Part shown: positions 9,222 through 18,021 of the stretch, in pieces
Layout: every line of letters starts with the position of its first letter
How positions within the stretch are numbered: position 1 is the stretch's first letter
Made by a program: the position numbers and the translations under genes
Assembly: GCA_032334055.1 (NCBI GenBank)
Contig: JAUOZS010000001.1
Coordinates: 2,206,501-2,270,500 of the forward strand
Reading direction: 5' to 3'
DNA: 64,000 bases
DNA from: Selenomonadales bacterium 4137-cl
Lineage (GTDB): Bacteria; Bacillota; Negativicutes; Sporomusales; UBA7701
The notes under the pieces: model-generated
Databases searched by the model: none
The model's input: the letters and a program-made list of their open reading frames with translations, nothing else
What the model was told of the DNA's origin: nothing

Positions 9222-9740
9222 ATGAAACAAAAAACACTGCTCGTCACCCTCCTGGCCCTTCTGTTGCTCACCGGCATCGCCTGCGCATCCCCGTCTAAGC
9301 CGGTCATCAAAGCCGACAAAACCTACTTCGACGTCAACACGGGCCTCTATGTCCTCAAAGGCAACGTCTACATAGAAGTTAAGGATAGGATCATCACCGC
9401 CGGCATGGCCAGGGTCAGCATCGCCTCACTGGAGGTCTGGGGCACTGGCGGAGTCACCGTCACCCAAGGCGACATCTACTTTTCCGGCCAGGACGTCTAC
9501 GTATTCGGCCTGCAGGACAGGGCCAAAATCGACGGCGGCGTCACCTTCAAACGCACCGGCCTGTCCATAACCGCCGACCGGGTTGAGTTCAACTGGCGCA
9601 GCAAAATCGGCGTATTCAGCGGCAACGTCGGGGTAACTCAGAACGACGCCACCTGGACCGCCGACAGAGTCACCTACAATGTCGAAACCAACGCCATCGT
9701 CCAGCCGACCCTACCGTTAACAGCGGGGTCGGGCGGCTAA
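9222..9740 (+). CDS. LptA/OstA-like lipopolysaccharide transport protein
   Basis: The 172-residue exported protein has an N-terminal signal peptide: KQK, a long hydrophobic core, then a cleavage site near ACASPS. The mature part is short beta-strand repeats of the OstA type: LKGNVYIEVKDRIITAG, then a second module with ITADRVEFNWRSKIGVFSGNV and a third with WTADRVTYNVETN. LptA family proteins form a periplasmic beta-jellyroll bridge carrying LPS from the inner to the outer membrane. In a spore-former this points to a diderm Negativicute. It is a monocistronic plus-strand gene with RBS AGGTGG seven bases before the ATG. It could equally be another OstA-fold envelope protein. Confidence 0.82.
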   Translation: MKQKTLLVTLLALLLLTGIACASPSKPVIKADKTYFDVNTGLYVLKGNVYIEVKDRIITAGMARVSIASLEVWGTGGVTVTQGDIYFSGQDVYVFGLQDRAKIDGGVTFKRTGLSITADRVEFNWRSKIGVFSGNVGVTQNDATWTADRVTYNVETNAIVQPTLPLTAGSGG

Positions 9741-9755
9741 AACCGAAGCCATTTT

Positions 9756-9783
9756 AACCCCCGGCAGGCGCCGGGGGTTTTTC
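9756..9783. terminator. Bidirectional terminator between the LptA-like gene and lepB
   Basis: ACCCCCGGC / GCCGGGGGT forms the stem, followed by TTTTTC on the plus strand. It lies between two convergent genes. Confidence 0.8.
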
Positions 9784-9804
9784 GTTGTCGCCTATGGCCC
9801 CTGG

Positions 9805-10368
9805 CTAAAACAGCATGACTCCCAGAATGTGGTCGGCGGGAATGCTGCCGATAAAACGACTGTCACTGGAATTGTTGCGGTTGTCGCCCATCACGAAGAC
9901 GTGCCCGGGCGGCACCGTCACCTTGCCGGGCGACGAATAGCGCATTGGCTCCTTGACGTAGTTTTCGGTCAGCGCCTTGCCGTTGCGATAAACCTTGCCG
10001 CCCTTGAACTCAAGCACGTCGCCCGGCAGGCCGACCACTCGCTTCACCCAGATGTAGTGTCCGGACGGCGAACCGCCCCTGACGAGCGTCGCCACGTTGC
10101 TCACCGGCTCGGCAAGGTCGTCGGCGAACTTGCGGGGGCGGTCGACGCGACTGTCGATAACCACAATGTCGCCGTAGCCGGGCAGTCTGCCCAGAGTATG
10201 AACCACTTTTGACAGATAAATCCGCTGGCCCTCGTGGAAGGTAGGCTCCATGGAATGGCCAAGAACCTTGGTGGGCTGAAAGAAGAACACATTTATGACC
10301 AGGGCGATGGCGGCCGCGAGAACGATGCTTTGCAGCCATTCGCCGGCCTCGCGCATGAAGCTACTCAT
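9805..10368 (-). CDS. lepB: Signal peptidase I
   Basis: This membrane-bound serine protease removes signal peptides from exported proteins. One N-terminal membrane segment (about 12-30) precedes the catalytic serine in GHSMEPTF (Ser about 39). The general-base lysine is in VKRVVGLPGD (about 107), and the GDNRNNSSDSR box (about 165) completes the family signature. Its 187 residues match Gram-positive-type enzymes. It overlaps the end of ppsR by 8 bp, with AGGGAGG just before the ATG. Confidence 0.96.
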   Translation of the reverse strand: MSSFMREAGEWLQSIVLAAAIALVINVFFFQPTKVLGHSMEPTFHEGQRIYLSKVVHTLGRLPGYGDIVVIDSRVDRPRKFADDLAEPVSNVATLVRGGSPSGHYIWVKRVVGLPGDVLEFKGGKVYRNGKALTENYVKEPMRYSSPGKVTVPPGHVFVMGDNRNNSSDSRFIGSIPADHILGVMLF

Positions 10369-11188
10369 TCTGTCCTCCCTTGGGAGCGCCCTTCTGGACG
10401 ATTTCCAGGATCTTGTTGGCCGTCTCCTCGATGGCCTTGTTGGATACGTCGATTATCGGGCATTGCAGCTTGCGCATCAGACTTTTGGCGTGTTCGAGTT
10501 CCTCGGTGATGCGGTCGATATTGGCGTAGCTCGCGTCCGAACCCAGCCCCATCGTCCGCAGGCGTTCGGCGCGGATCTCGTTGAGCTTGTAAGGGTTGAT
10601 CACCAGCCCCACGATACGGTGGGGAGGCACCTGGTAAAGCTCCTGCGGCGGCGGCACTTCCGGCACCAGCGGCACATTGGCCACCTTGACCCGCTTGTGG
10701 GCCAGATACATGCTGAGCGGCGTCTTGGAGGTACGGGAAACGCCGATAAGAACGATGTCGGCCTTGGGTATGCCCCAGGGATTCTTGCCGTCATCGTACT
10801 TGACCGCGAACTCCACCGCCTCCACCCGACGGAAATACTCCTGATCGAGCTTGTGCATCAGGCCGGGCTTCAGTTTGGGCGCCAGCGAAGTAGCCTGCTG
10901 GACCGCCTGCATCATCGGCCCCATGATATCGATGGTGTGAACGCCGTATGTTTTCGCCAGTTCCACCACCGCCGCCCTCAGTTGGGGCGACACCAGCGTG
11001 TGGCAGACGACGCTCCCGGTGCCGGCCGCAGCCTCAAGCACTTCCTCGATCTGGCGCACGGAATTGATATAGGGCACGCGGACGATATCGAACCGGCTGA
11101 GGTCGAACTGGCTGGCGGTGGCGCGGGCCACCAGCTCGGCCGTCTCGCCTATGGAGTCGGAAAGGGCATAAATTATTTCCTGTTGCAC
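10361..11188 (-). CDS. ppsR: Pyruvate,phosphate dikinase / PEP synthase regulatory protein
   Basis: This DUF299-family bifunctional kinase and pyrophosphorylase switches pyruvate-phosphate dikinase or PEP synthase off and on by (de)phosphorylating a threonine. The nucleotide-binding loop GVSRTSKTPLSMYLA (about 147-161) is diagnostic, and IYALSDSIGETAELV opens the protein. The start is the GTG at 11188, preceded by GGGGGGAGA. The open frame upstream runs through a palindromic repeat and is not coding. It sits next to dnaG in other Firmicutes too; here lepB is coupled to it. Which of the two targets it controls is not visible. Confidence 0.93.
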   Translation of the reverse strand: MQQEIIYALSDSIGETAELVARATASQFDLSRFDIVRVPYINSVRQIEEVLEAAAGTGSVVCHTLVSPQLRAAVVELAKTYGVHTIDIMGPMMQAVQQATSLAPKLKPGLMHKLDQEYFRRVEAVEFAVKYDDGKNPWGIPKADIVLIGVSRTSKTPLSMYLAHKRVKVANVPLVPEVPPPQELYQVPPHRIVGLVINPYKLNEIRAERLRTMGLGSDASYANIDRITEELEHAKSLMRKLQCPIIDVSNKAIEETANKILEIVQKGAPKGGQNE

Positions 11189-11214
11189 CGGTCTCCCCCC
11201 TTTTTCAAAGCAGT

Positions 11215-11259
11215 CCGTTGATAAGCCCCGCGGTATTGCATCTGGGGCTTCTGAACGGC
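11215..11259. repeat. Dispersed palindromic repeat, minimal copy (R1)
   Basis: Arms CCGTTGATAAGCCCC and GGGGCTTCTGAACGG enclose only about 15 bases that still contain GCATCT. It lies just upstream of ppsR, between it and the glyS terminator. Confidence 0.75.
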
Positions 11260-11295
11260 CTGGCACATTTCAAGCAATTACCGTTCGTTTGGGAG

Positions 11296-11341
11296 ACAAA
11301 AAATAAGCCCCCGAGTTATTATACCCTTTCTCCTCGGGGGC
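11296..11341 (-). terminator. Terminator of glyQS
   Basis: GCCCCCGAG / CTCGGGGGC forms a 9-bp stem with a 17-base loop, followed by TTATTTTTTG on the minus strand. It is 12 bp past glyS. Confidence 0.82.
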
Positions 11342-11353
11342 GTGCAAGCCGTG

Positions 11354-13417
11354 CTATGCGGCAACTATCTTGCTAAGGTCGGCGACCCCGGCGGCCAGCG
11401 CCGTGATGCTCTTCAGGAGGGCGAGTCGGTTGTTGCGGACGGCGACATCGTCGACCATGACCATCACCTGGGTGAAAAAGGCGTCGATGGGATCGGCCAG
11501 CCCGGCTATCACCTTCAGCACGCCGGCGTAATCCTTGGATGCGCTCAGAGCGGCGATCTCCTTGCGGGCGCCCTCCAGGGAGGCGTACAGGACTTTTTCG
11601 CCGTCAGCGGCAAACAGGGCGGGGTCGATGGCGTCGCCGGCGGCGTTCTTGGCCAGGTTGCCGGCCCGGGTCAGCGCCTGGACGGCCCGCTGCATGGCTT
11701 CGGTCGCGCCCACCTCGGCGAGCGCCTTGGCACGCAGCCAGGCGTCATAGACATCGTCGGTATCGGTCGCCAGCACGGCGTCGACCATATCGTAGCGCAC
11801 CCCTTCGTCGGCAAGGACGTTTTTCAGGCGCAACCGGAAGAACTCGCCGATATCCCCGCAAAGCTTGGCGCGGCGCTCCTCGCCGCTTACGGCGAGCAGG
11901 TCCATGGCGGCGGCGGCCAGCGCTTTGATCGAAACGTGATAGCGGGCGGCGATCAGGATGTTCACGATGCCCAAAGCCTGACGGCGAAGGGCGTACGGAT
12001 CCTGGGAACCGGTGGGGATCAGGCCGCGGCTGAAGGTCGCGACAATGTTGTCGAGCTTGTCGGCAACGCTGACCATGCGGCCGGCGGGCGTTTGAGGAAG
12101 GCTGTCGCCCGCGAACCGCGGCAGGTAATGCTCGAACACCGCTTCGGCTACCGCGGGCGCTTCACCGCTCAGCTTGGCGTACTCGCGGCCCATCACGCCC
12201 TGCAGTTCGGTGAATTCGTACACCATGCCGGTGACGAGGTCGGCTTTGGCGAGATGCGCGCCGCGTCCGATAGTGGCCAGCTCCGCCTCCGGCAGGCCGG
12301 CCTTCCTGGCGATTTCGGCCGCCAGCTTCTCCAGGCGCACCGTCTTGTCGTACATCGTGCCAAGGCCTTCCTGGAAGACGATCGTTTTCAGCTTCGCGAC
12401 CCGGTCGGCCAACGGCACCTTCTTGTCCTCCTCGAAGAAGAAGCGCGCGTCGGCCAGCCTTGCTTTCAGCACCCGCTCGTTGCCGTGGCGGACGATATCG
12501 ATGTAATCCTGGCCGCCGTTGCGGACGGTGATGAAAACCGGCAGCAGCTTTCCGTCGGCGGCGAAAACAGGGAAATAACGCTGATGCTCGCGCATCGGCG
12601 TGATGACCGCCTCAGGGGGCAGGGCGAGGTACTTCTCCTCGAACCGCCCGCACAGTGCGGTCGGATATTCCACCAAATAGGTAACCTCCTCCAGGAGATC
12701 CTCGTCGATGACCGCCGTACCGCCCTGCCGTACGGCCAGCTTCTCGACCTGCTCGCGAATCACCTGGCGGCGGAGGTCCTGGTCGACCATCACGTGATTG
12801 GCGGTCATTTTGGCAAAATACTCGTCCACCGACGCCAGCGCGACCGGCCCCGTGCTGAGGAAACGGTGGCCGTGGCTGACGTTGCCGGCGGCGACTTCCG
12901 CGAGGGAGAAGGGGACAACGTCGCCCCCGAAGAGGGCCACCAGCCAGCGGATAGGCCGCGCGAACCTGAGGTCCAGGTCGCCCCAGCGCATGCTCTTGGG
13001 AAAAGCGATGGCGGTGACGATCTCCGGCAACAGCTCAGGCAGGATGTCAACGACCGGCCGGCCGGTCTCGTGAACGACGGCATACACATAGCCATCCTTG
13101 ACGACCAGGTCCTTGACATCCACGCCCTGGCCGCGGGCAAAGCCCTGCGCGGCCTTTGTCGGAACGCCGCTGTCGTCGAAGGCGATCTTCACGGCGGGTC
13201 CCTTATTCTCGCTGTTGCGGTCGGACTGCTGCTCGGCCATCCCCCTGACGATCAGCGCCAGGCGGCGGGGCGTGCCGAAAGTCTGCACCTCGCCGCAGGC
13301 GATGCGGCGCTCAGTGAACTTGGCTTTGGCGATGTCGGCCAGTTGGGCTAGCGCAGCCGGCATAAACTTGGCGGGAATCTCTTCACTGCCGATTTCCAGA
13401 AGCAAATCCTTGGCCAT
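11354..13417 (-). CDS. glyS: Glycyl-tRNA synthetase beta subunit
   Basis: This is the beta chain of the bacterial alpha2-beta2 glycyl-tRNA synthetase, which binds tRNA-Gly and supports catalysis by the alpha chain. The protein starts with the family hallmark LLLEIGSEEIPAKFM and has full length (687 residues). An HD-like middle portion contains GMVYEFTELQGVMGREYA, and the anticodon-binding region is at the C-terminus. It begins one base after glyQ ends. Expression is set by the T-box before glyQ. Confidence 0.97.
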   Translation of the reverse strand: MAKDLLLEIGSEEIPAKFMPAALAQLADIAKAKFTERRIACGEVQTFGTPRRLALIVRGMAEQQSDRNSENKGPAVKIAFDDSGVPTKAAQGFARGQGVDVKDLVVKDGYVYAVVHETGRPVVDILPELLPEIVTAIAFPKSMRWGDLDLRFARPIRWLVALFGGDVVPFSLAEVAAGNVSHGHRFLSTGPVALASVDEYFAKMTANHVMVDQDLRRQVIREQVEKLAVRQGGTAVIDEDLLEEVTYLVEYPTALCGRFEEKYLALPPEAVITPMREHQRYFPVFAADGKLLPVFITVRNGGQDYIDIVRHGNERVLKARLADARFFFEEDKKVPLADRVAKLKTIVFQEGLGTMYDKTVRLEKLAAEIARKAGLPEAELATIGRGAHLAKADLVTGMVYEFTELQGVMGREYAKLSGEAPAVAEAVFEHYLPRFAGDSLPQTPAGRMVSVADKLDNIVATFSRGLIPTGSQDPYALRRQALGIVNILIAARYHVSIKALAAAAMDLLAVSGEERRAKLCGDIGEFFRLRLKNVLADEGVRYDMVDAVLATDTDDVYDAWLRAKALAEVGATEAMQRAVQALTRAGNLAKNAAGDAIDPALFAADGEKVLYASLEGARKEIAALSASKDYAGVLKVIAGLADPIDAFFTQVMVMVDDVAVRNNRLALLKSITALAAGVADLSKIVAA

Positions 13418-13418
13418 A

Positions 13419-14300
<882 letters not shown>

Positions 14301-14313
14301 CGCCTCCTGAAAT

Positions 14314-14360
14314 CAAATAAAATACTCCCGTCCCGTAACATATCGTTACAGGGACGGGAG
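14314..14360 (-). terminator. Regulated terminator of the glyQS T-box
   Basis: CTCCCGTCCC / GGGACGGGAG is a 10-bp stem followed by a T-rich run. It lies directly downstream of the T-box sequence, whose bases would form the competing antiterminator. Confidence 0.85.
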
Positions 14361-14547
14361 TTTTCTTCCCGCGGTTCCACCCTGATTGGCCCTGAGGCCC
14401 GCCTTGATTTATGGCGGGGTTTACTATCCCTTTCGGAATTTCCTCCCGCGGCTTGGGAACGCCTTCGTCCGCCTGCGCCGGGCTTGCACCCTCCCCGGCT
14501 CGCTGGGTTTGGCCGACTACTTAATTCCTTCATTGCCTTCTGTTGCT
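14314..14547 (-). promoter_or_regulatory. T-box leader of glyQS (tRNA-Gly sensing)
   Basis: The leader contains the invariant T-box AGGGTGGAACCGCGG (14369-14383 on the minus strand) followed by a terminator hairpin. The roughly 230-nt leader includes several stems upstream for the specifier domain. The Gly specifier codon is expected as GGC but I did not fold the stem I loop to fix its position. Uncharged tRNA-Gly pairing with the T-box bulge stabilises the antiterminator. Confidence 0.93.
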
Positions 14548-14552
14548 ATAAT

Positions 14553-14581
14553 AGCATAGCAAATTTGCCCTTCCCTGTCAA
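14553..14581 (-). promoter_or_regulatory. Sigma-A promoter of the glyQS T-box leader
   Basis: A consensus TTGACA (14576-14581) and TATGCT (14553-14558) are 17 bp apart. The -35 box begins 2 bp after the stop codon of the DUF4342 gene. Confidence 0.75.
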
Positions 14582-14583
14582 CG

Positions 14584-15021
14584 TTACAAACTGCCGCGCG
14601 GCCCTTCCCGGTCGTCAGTTGGCCGCACCTCTGTCACCTCGCTGCCGCCGTCACTCCGGACAACCTCAATGGTGCAGCGCTTGAAGACGGCCACCAGCAC
14701 GCCCAAAGCCGCCAGCTGCGGCAAGAAAACGGCGCTGATCGCCCCTAACGTCACAGGAATTTCCACCAGCGTCTTGCCGTCCTGCTTGACGCGGATCTTG
14801 GTGACATTGCCCTGGTGGATGAGCTCCTTGACCTTATCCACGACCTCGCCGGACTTCACCGAAAATTCCTCCGTCCAACCGCCCGGCTTTTTGGACTCCA
14901 GGTCGATCAACGCCTCCAGGACACTGCCGCCCGCGCGCTCCAGCGCGTCCTTGGCCTCCCGGTAGGATACTCCGGTGCGTTCGCGGATCGTATCGATCTT
15001 TTCGAGGGTAATCTCTTCCAT
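14584..15021 (-). CDS. DUF4342 protein with UBA/TS-N-like N-terminus
   Basis: The N-terminal 45 residues (LEKIDTIRERTGVSYREAK...) look like a UBA/TS-N helix bundle of the kind seen in EF-Ts. The middle (about 60-115) is the DUF4342 domain, with a GNVTKIRVKQDGKTLVEIPV beta segment. It ends in a hydrophobic stretch (LGAISAVFLPQLAALGVLVAVF, about 92-113, written here with one membrane helix in mind) that may anchor it in the membrane. The acidic tail is probably disordered. Function is unknown. It follows recO, with GGAGGG before the ATG. Confidence 0.8.
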   Translation of the reverse strand: MEEITLEKIDTIRERTGVSYREAKDALERAGGSVLEALIDLESKKPGGWTEEFSVKSGEVVDKVKELIHQGNVTKIRVKQDGKTLVEIPVTLGAISAVFLPQLAALGVLVAVFKRCTIEVVRSDGGSEVTEVRPTDDREGPRGSL

Positions 15022-15047
15022 TGCTTTCCCTCCTGCTGCCGTTTCGC

Positions 15048-15809
15048 TTAGTGTCCCCGCCCGCCGCCCGTTTTATCCTGCGCCAGCGTCGCGATGAAGG
15101 CCAGCGACTTCAACGGCTTGTCCAGCCGCCAAGTGAGGAACTCGCCGAGCAGACGCTCGGTTTCCATCAGAACGGCGCCGGTCACCGAAAAGTGCCCTGG
15201 TTCGGCGAGGTCGAGGTCGAGCATGCGGGCGAGAAAATCCCGGCCGTCCTGCCCGAATGGCGTAAGATGCGGCTCGCCGCAGGCGGCGCAAACCCCGCCG
15301 CCGGCCGCGGCGTCGAACCGGGCCGGAAACGCAAGTTCCCGGCCGCACGCCACGCAGTTCTCATACTCCGGCCGGAACCCGGCCAGCGCAAGGAGCTGCA
15401 GCGCGGCCGCCAGGGCGGTCACCCTCACGTTGCGGCTCGCCAGCAGGGCGAAGGCGGCCAGCAGCAGGTCGAAAACCGCCGGCTCCGGCTCCCGCTCCGG
15501 CCACAGCTCGGCCACCAGTTCGGCCAGCAAGGCCGCGTACGCCATCCTGTCGAGGTCTTCGCGCAGTTCGCGGAACGACCGCCTGACGACGCACTGTTTG
15601 AGCGCCCCGATATTCTTCTCCCCGGCCAGCGCCAGCTCCACATGGGCGAAAGGCTGAACGCAGCCGGCCAGCTCGCTCCGCGGTCGGCGGGCCCCGTAGG
15701 CCACCGCCGAGAGCTTGCCGTGTTCGCGGGAAAATAAAGTCACCATCCTGCTGGTGGCGTCGTAGTCCCTCACCGCCAGCAGGATGGCCTCGCAATTGTA
15801 TACGCCCAT
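15048..15809 (-). CDS. recO: DNA repair protein RecO
   Basis: RecO works with RecR and RecF to load RecA onto SSB-coated single strands. The N-terminal OB fold begins EAILLAVRDYDATSRMVTLFS. The helical middle follows, then a zinc-binding knuckle with CVACG and CAACG (about 150-185). At 253 residues the size is typical. It begins 6 bp after yqzL; both follow the CNNM/CorC-type gene. Confidence 0.94.
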   Translation of the reverse strand: MGVYNCEAILLAVRDYDATSRMVTLFSREHGKLSAVAYGARRPRSELAGCVQPFAHVELALAGEKNIGALKQCVVRRSFRELREDLDRMAYAALLAELVAELWPEREPEPAVFDLLLAAFALLASRNVRVTALAAALQLLALAGFRPEYENCVACGRELAFPARFDAAAGGGVCAACGEPHLTPFGQDGRDFLARMLDLDLAEPGHFSVTGAVLMETERLLGEFLTWRLDKPLKSLAFIATLAQDKTGGGRGH

Positions 15810-15815
15810 GCGGCG

Positions 15816-15917
15816 CTACTCCCGGCCGAGCCCGGCGGAATCCGCCGCGTCGCCGCCGCAATGCCGGTAAAGCAGATACGCCCTGATGTCACCGGTACTG
15901 AGAAAAATCTCCCACAT
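15816..15917 (-). CDS. yqzL: YqzL-like small protein
   Basis: This tiny 33-residue ORF reads MWEIFLSTGDIRAYLLYR and then a short tail. It matches the W-[KE]-x-F-x-x-TG-[DN]-I-x-x-YLL pattern of B. subtilis YqzL, which is encoded between era and recO. The location, 6 bp before recO, supports the identity. The ATG at 15917 follows AAGGGA; a longer version from GTG or TTG codons up to 11 residues upstream is possible. Function is unknown in any organism to my knowledge. Confidence 0.8.
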   Translation of the reverse strand: MWEIFLSTGDIRAYLLYRHCGGDAADSAGLGRE

Positions 15918-15975
15918 CAGTTCCCTTAGCAATACGCGCACATCCCTTCGGTGTTTTGCGCAGCGGGATCGCCGG

Positions 15976-17337
15976 CTATGGCAGGTCGCTCCTGCCCGCG
16001 TCCTCACCGGAGTCCTCGTCGCCGTCCACTTTAAGCGGCACAGCCTTAACCCTCACGACCCGGAAGCCGTTTACCTGGAGGACGGAAAAACGATAATCGC
16101 CGATATTCACTTCGTCGCCAAGCTCGGGACGGCGACCGAGAAGGCCGAAAATATACCCGCCGAGCGTGTCTTCCTCATGCTCTTCGAGGCGGATGTTCAA
16201 AAGCTCGGATACATCGTCGAGCAGCACCCGGCCGTCGAACTCGAAGCTGCCGTCGGGAAAGCGCTGGATTTCCGCCTCGCCGACCGCGTCGTGCTCGTCC
16301 TGGATGTCGCCGACAATCTCCTCCAACACATCCTGCAGGGCCACCAGGCCCGCCGTGCCGCCATACTCGTCGGCCACCACCGCCATATGGGTGCGTTTGC
16401 GGCGCATCGCCTGGAGCAGCCTGGCAACCGACATGCCCTCAGGTACCACGAGAATCTCGCGCATGACGGTACTCAGGTCCTTCTCCCCCGGCCCGCACAT
16501 ATCCAGGTCCATCAGGTCGCGGATATGCACCATGCCGATGACATGATCCTTATCCTCCACACACAACGGATAGCGGGTGTGGCCGGTCTCCTTCACCGCC
16601 CGCATATTCTCCTCGAACGGATCGTCGGTGAACAGACACACCATATCCTGGCGGGGCACCATGACCTCCCTCGCCAGGCGGTCGGCAAAATCAAAAACAT
16701 TGTCGATCAGTTCGCTTTCCATCTGGTCGAGCACGCCGCCACGGTGGCTGGCGTTGACAATCATCCTGAGCTCTTCCTCGGAATGGGCCACCTCGGCCTC
16801 GCTGAGCGGCTTGATACCCAACAGACCCATGATGGCGCGAGCCGCCTTGTTGAACAGCAAGATGACGGGATAGCCGACCTTATGGAAAATGAACAGCGGC
16901 CAGGCGCAGAAGAGCGCCAGCGCCTCGGCGCGCTGAATGGCCAGAGCCTTGGGCACCAACTCCCCCAGCACGATATGCATGAAAGTGATGACGGTGAAAC
17001 CCAAGGCGACACTGATAGTATGCACCAGCCAGGTCGCCCCCGGCAGATACTGGTAGATCAGCGGCGCGATCAGGGCCGCCACGGCCGGCTCGCCCAACCA
17101 GCCCAGGCCAAGCGAAGCCAGCGTAATACCGAGTTGGGTCGCGCCCAGATAGGTATCGAAGGTCGATACGATTTCCAGCGCCAGCTTGGCGCGGCTGTTC
17201 CCCTGAAGGGTAAGCTCCTCCAGCCTCGTGCGGCGGATCTTCACCAGCGAAAACTCGGCGACAACGAAAAAGCCGTTCAAGAGCACCAGCAGCAAGGCGG
17301 CCGAGAAAGCGACGAGGCTATTGATGGACGAGTCGAT
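15976..17337 (-). CDS. CNNM/CorC-HlyC family membrane protein, apparent AUC start
   Basis: The domain order is a DUF21 membrane domain with hydrophobic segments (about 5-190), a CBS pair (about 205-325) and a CorC_HlyC C-terminal domain (about 345-430). The family is linked to Mg2+ or Co2+ efflux; older annotations say hemolysin. The start is odd. The first ATG/GTG/TTG in frame is TTG at 17295, which has no ribosome-binding site and would cut the first membrane helix. AGGGAGAG lies seven bases before an in-frame ATC at 17337. Starting there gives I/M-D-S-S-I-N-S-L-V and the expected N-terminus. An ATG at 17345 is out of frame and stops after 8 codons. Confidence 0.82.
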   Translation of the reverse strand: MDSSINSLVAFSAALLLVLLNGFFVVAEFSLVKIRRTRLEELTLQGNSRAKLALEIVSTFDTYLGATQLGITLASLGLGWLGEPAVAALIAPLIYQYLPGATWLVHTISVALGFTVITFMHIVLGELVPKALAIQRAEALALFCAWPLFIFHKVGYPVILLFNKAARAIMGLLGIKPLSEAEVAHSEEELRMIVNASHRGGVLDQMESELIDNVFDFADRLAREVMVPRQDMVCLFTDDPFEENMRAVKETGHTRYPLCVEDKDHVIGMVHIRDLMDLDMCGPGEKDLSTVMREILVVPEGMSVARLLQAMRRKRTHMAVVADEYGGTAGLVALQDVLEEIVGDIQDEHDAVGEAEIQRFPDGSFEFDGRVLLDDVSELLNIRLEEHEEDTLGGYIFGLLGRRPELGDEVNIGDYRFSVLQVNGFRVVRVKAVPLKVDGDEDSGEDAGRSDLP

Positions 17338-17350
17338 AGCGCATCTCTCC

Positions 17351-17935
17351 CTAGGGTTTGGTCACTCCGCCGCGCGGCATCACAGTGCCGGCGGTCAGGA
17401 TGTACTGCAGCGCGCTTTCGCTGGTCACGTCTAAGGGTATTATATCCCGCTTCGGCACAATAATATTAAAGCCCGCAGTCATGTTGAGGCTCATGGGTAT
17501 AAAGACGCAAACGCTCTCCTCGCACAAATTGCGGGCGAGCGGCGCCGACAGCTCGGTCATCACGAAGCCCAGCGTCTTCGCCCCGGGATGGGGAAAAGGC
17601 ACCAGCACCGCATGCTTGAACATGTTCTGGGACTCGAACACCGCTGTCGACAACTGCTTGACACTGTTATAGATAAACTTGAGAATGGGAATCTTCGAGA
17701 GCGCCTTTTCGCCCACCTCGATGCACCGCCGCATAACCCAATGGGAGGACAGCCAGCCCACCACCAGAATAATGGCGATAACGGCGACCAGGCCGAAGCC
17801 GGGAAACTTGACCGGCAGGTGACGCCCGAGAATCCTCTCGGTGATATCCAGTATCTGAACGACGACGAAAAAGGTAATCGCCATCGGCACAATGACAATC
17901 AGACCGTTGATAAAATATCTGGACAGGTTCTTCAT
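17351..17935 (-). CDS. DUF502 membrane protein
   Basis: This is a DUF502-family integral membrane protein of 194 residues. Two hydrophobic segments are seen, about 9-30 (NGLIVIVPMAITFFVVV) and about 47-68 (GLVAVIAIILVVGWLSS). A soluble part follows with the family's PILKFIYNSVKQL and HPGAKTLGFVMTE motifs. It is probably cytoplasmic-membrane located. Function is unknown. It lies 13 bp upstream of the CNNM/CorC gene in the same direction. RBS AAGGGGTGA precedes the ATG. Confidence 0.88.
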   Translation of the reverse strand: MKNLSRYFINGLIVIVPMAITFFVVVQILDITERILGRHLPVKFPGFGLVAVIAIILVVGWLSSHWVMRRCIEVGEKALSKIPILKFIYNSVKQLSTAVFESQNMFKHAVLVPFPHPGAKTLGFVMTELSAPLARNLCEESVCVFIPMSLNMTAGFNIIVPKRDIIPLDVTSESALQYILTAGTVMPRGGVTKP

Positions 17936-17980
17936 AATTCACCCCTTGAACTCATCATAACATCGGCGATAACTGCGGTC

Positions 17981-18012
17981 AATAAAATAAAAGAGGCCGC
18001 CCTCCGGCAGCC
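17981..18012 (-). terminator. Terminator after the MgtE_N/CBS gene
   Basis: GGCTGCC / GGCGGCC, with one G-U pair, is followed by TCTTTTATTTTATT on the minus strand. Confidence 0.72.
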
Positions 18013-18021
18013 CCCGTTTCG

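Noticed and set aside
17295..17297. TTG at 17295 as start of the CorC-type gene
   Set aside because: No ribosome-binding site before it and it would remove part of the first membrane helix. Kept only as an alternative to the ATC start.
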